From DASYYE01 sp035946955 (GTDB lineage: Bacteria > Actinomycetota > Actinomycetes > Streptosporangiales > Streptosporangiaceae), in assembly GCA_035946955.1 (NCBI GenBank), contig DASYYE010000318.1:1-24225 (forward strand): a DNA stretch of 24,225 bases, in the 5' to 3' direction. The notes below the pieces were generated by a model, which was given only the letters and a program-made list of their open reading frames with translations, did not search any database and was not told the DNA's origin. Positions 23,299-24,225 of this stretch are shown one piece after another (the first letter of the stretch is position 1; each line of letters starts with the position of its first letter). Both the position numbers and the translations under genes were made by a program.

Positions 23299-23709
23299 TC
23301 AGGCCGTGTCCCCCGCCTTGGCCAGCTCAGCCAGTTCCTCCGGCCGAAACGCCCTGAGCACACAGAACTCGTTGCCGTCCGGGTCGGCCATGACCACCCA
23401 GGTCACCTCCGGGCCCTGGCCCACATCGGTTCGGCGCGCGCCGAGCCCCTCCAGGCGCGCCACCTCGGCTGCCTGGTCCTTGGGCCGCAGGTCCAGGTGC
23501 AGCCGGTTCTTCCCGGCCTTGGCCTCCGGGACTCTCAAGAACAACAGGTCGGGGACTACCCCGTCCTCCTGGCTGCCCTCGGGCGGCTCCAGCACGACCT
23601 CGTTGTCACCCTCATACGTGCGGCGCCAGCCGAGGACCGCCTGCCAGAACGTGGCCAGCCCCAGCGGGTCTGCGGTGTCGATGCACAGGCACTGGATGCG
23701 AAGGTCCAT
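23299..23709 (-). CDS. VOC superfamily (glyoxalase-like) protein
   Basis: 136 residues, the size of one VOC module with two beta-alpha-beta-beta-beta repeats. Repeat 1 begins LRIQCLCIDTADPLGLATFWQAVLGW; repeat 2 contains NRLHLDLRP and ends WVVMADPDGNEFCVLRAF, the DPxGNxF/ExCV signature of the Glyoxalase_6 group. Members bind or modify small molecules (glyoxalase, bleomycin-type resistance, dioxygenase), and the substrate here cannot be read. The end NEFCVL carries a Glu that is a common metal ligand. Upstream, CAGAGT lies 6 nt before the ATG as a weak leaderless -10. Confidence 0.9.
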   Translation of the reverse strand: MDLRIQCLCIDTADPLGLATFWQAVLGWRRTYEGDNEVVLEPPEGSQEDGVVPDLLFLRVPEAKAGKNRLHLDLRPKDQAAEVARLEGLGARRTDVGQGPEVTWVVMADPDGNEFCVLRAFRPEELAELAKAGDTA

Positions 23710-23800
23710 GCGGGGACTCTGGCCACCCCTTGCCCCTGCTGTCTACTGGTTTTCCACTCGCCCCTCGAAGAGGCGGCCGGGCGCGCATCGAGGCTGATAC

Positions 23801-23855
23801 CCATGATCGCGGTGCCCTTTACTGCTATGTGCAGTAAAGGGCACCGCGATCATGG
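23801..23855. repeat. Perfect 25-bp stem-loop, REP-like palindromic element or terminator
   Basis: The left arm 23801-23825 (starting CCATGATCGCGG, ending TTTACTGC) is exactly complementary to 23831-23855 around the loop TATGT. It lies 26 nt past the stop of the MMPL gene and upstream of the VOC gene. It could terminate mmpL transcription, but its length and perfection exceed the other terminators here, suggesting a dispersed palindromic repeat. Confidence 0.9.
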
Positions 23856-23880
23856 TGGCGGCGGCTTGGGCGGCTCGGGG

Positions 23881-24225
23881 TTACGGGGTTGGGGTGAAGG
23901 CTGGGTGGCGGTTGCCGGGCAGCCAGGCCAGCCAGCGGGGCAGGTACCAGTTGCGGTCGCCGAGCAGGGACATGGCGGCGGGCATGAGCACCCCGCGCAC
24001 CACGGTGGCGTCGATGAGGATCGCCGTGGCCATGCCGATGCCGAACATCTTGAACTCGATCACCGACAGCGTGGCGAAGATGGAGAACACCGACACCATG
24101 ATCACCGCGGCGCTGGTGACCACGCCGGCGCTCGCCCCGATGCCGCGGGTGATCGCGTCTGGGGTGGACATCCCGCGGGACCACAGTTCACGGATCCGGC
24201 TGAGGATGAACACGTGGTAGTCCAT
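23881..24225 (-). CDS. MMPL/RND-type membrane transporter, C-terminal fragment (5' cut by window edge)
   Basis: 114 residues of the C-terminal end. MDYHVFILSRIRELWSRG is the conserved (S)MDYxVFxLSRIRE motif inside MMPL transmembrane domain 2, so the Met at 24225 is internal and the gene continues beyond the edge. Three membrane helices follow (GVVTSAAVIMVSVFSIFA, FKMFGIGMATAILIDATVV, RGVLMPAAMSLLG), ending in the usual NWYLPRWLAWLP tail. MMPL proteins export lipids or other hydrophobic compounds using the proton gradient; the substrate is not predictable. Truncated copy: about one seventh of a typical protein is visible. Confidence 0.93.
   Translation of the reverse strand: MDYHVFILSRIRELWSRGMSTPDAITRGIGASAGVVTSAAVIMVSVFSIFATLSVIEFKMFGIGMATAILIDATVVRGVLMPAAMSLLGDRNWYLPRWLAWLPGNRHPAFTPTP

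Noticed and set aside
1..24225. tRNA, rRNA, CRISPR, insertion sequences, prophage or defence islands
   Set aside because: No tRNA-like cloverleaf, regularly spaced repeats, transposase or integrase motifs were seen on either strand.

Overview
The window is GC-rich DNA with the strong third-position GC bias and long antisense shadow ORFs of a high-GC actinomycete. Gene content agrees: a deazaflavin (F420)-type nitroreductase, a SigE-family ECF sigma factor, DUF1707 and DUF5995 proteins, secreted GH18 chitinases, many GTG starts, and genes whose start codon lies 6-7 nt after a -10 hexamer (probable leaderless mRNAs). I cannot name the genus. I saw no rRNA, tRNA, CRISPR array, transposase or phage gene; this looks like chromosomal DNA of a saprophytic, chitin-degrading actinobacterium.

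Layout. 1-3 kb: a penicillin-binding protein cut by the left edge, a membrane protein with a channel-like C-terminus, and a nitroreductase. 3-7 kb: secreted GH18 chitinase 1, a MEDS-HATPase signalling protein, and an ammonium transporter. 7-10.3 kb: an acetyltransferase-like protein, an unusual PIN-like/membrane/winged-helix-like protein behind a palindromic promoter, a conserved-looking hypothetical, and a DUF1707 protein. 10.3-12 kb: AIM24 and rhomboid proteins. 12-17 kb: secreted FnIII-GH18 chitinase 2, then two tandem paralogous lipoproteins, each followed by a near-identical hairpin terminator. 17-21 kb: a DUF5995 protein, an SDR, an FnIII-like lipoprotein and a small secreted beta-sandwich protein. 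21-24.2 kb: a translationally coupled set (ECF sigma, membrane partner, SDR), a TfoX-like protein, a VOC protein, and the 3' end of an MMPL transporter.

How genes may work together. The two chitinases, about 9 kb apart, share a promoter block built on AGGAAA-S-TTTCCT; at chitinase 2 it grows into a perfect 27-bp palindrome. This suggests one regulator controls both. The ammonium transporter beside chitinase 1 would fit uptake of nitrogen released from chitin or amino sugars, but that link is inference. The sigma factor, its membrane partner and an SDR form an overlapping operon. Most other genes look like independent short transcription units.

The most unusual items are the chitinase operator pair, a perfect 25-bp stem-loop at 23801-23855, the PIN-like/TM/wHTH-like protein with a palindrome over its promoter, the tandem lipoprotein duplication that kept its flanking regulatory DNA, and the frequency of leaderless-type starts.
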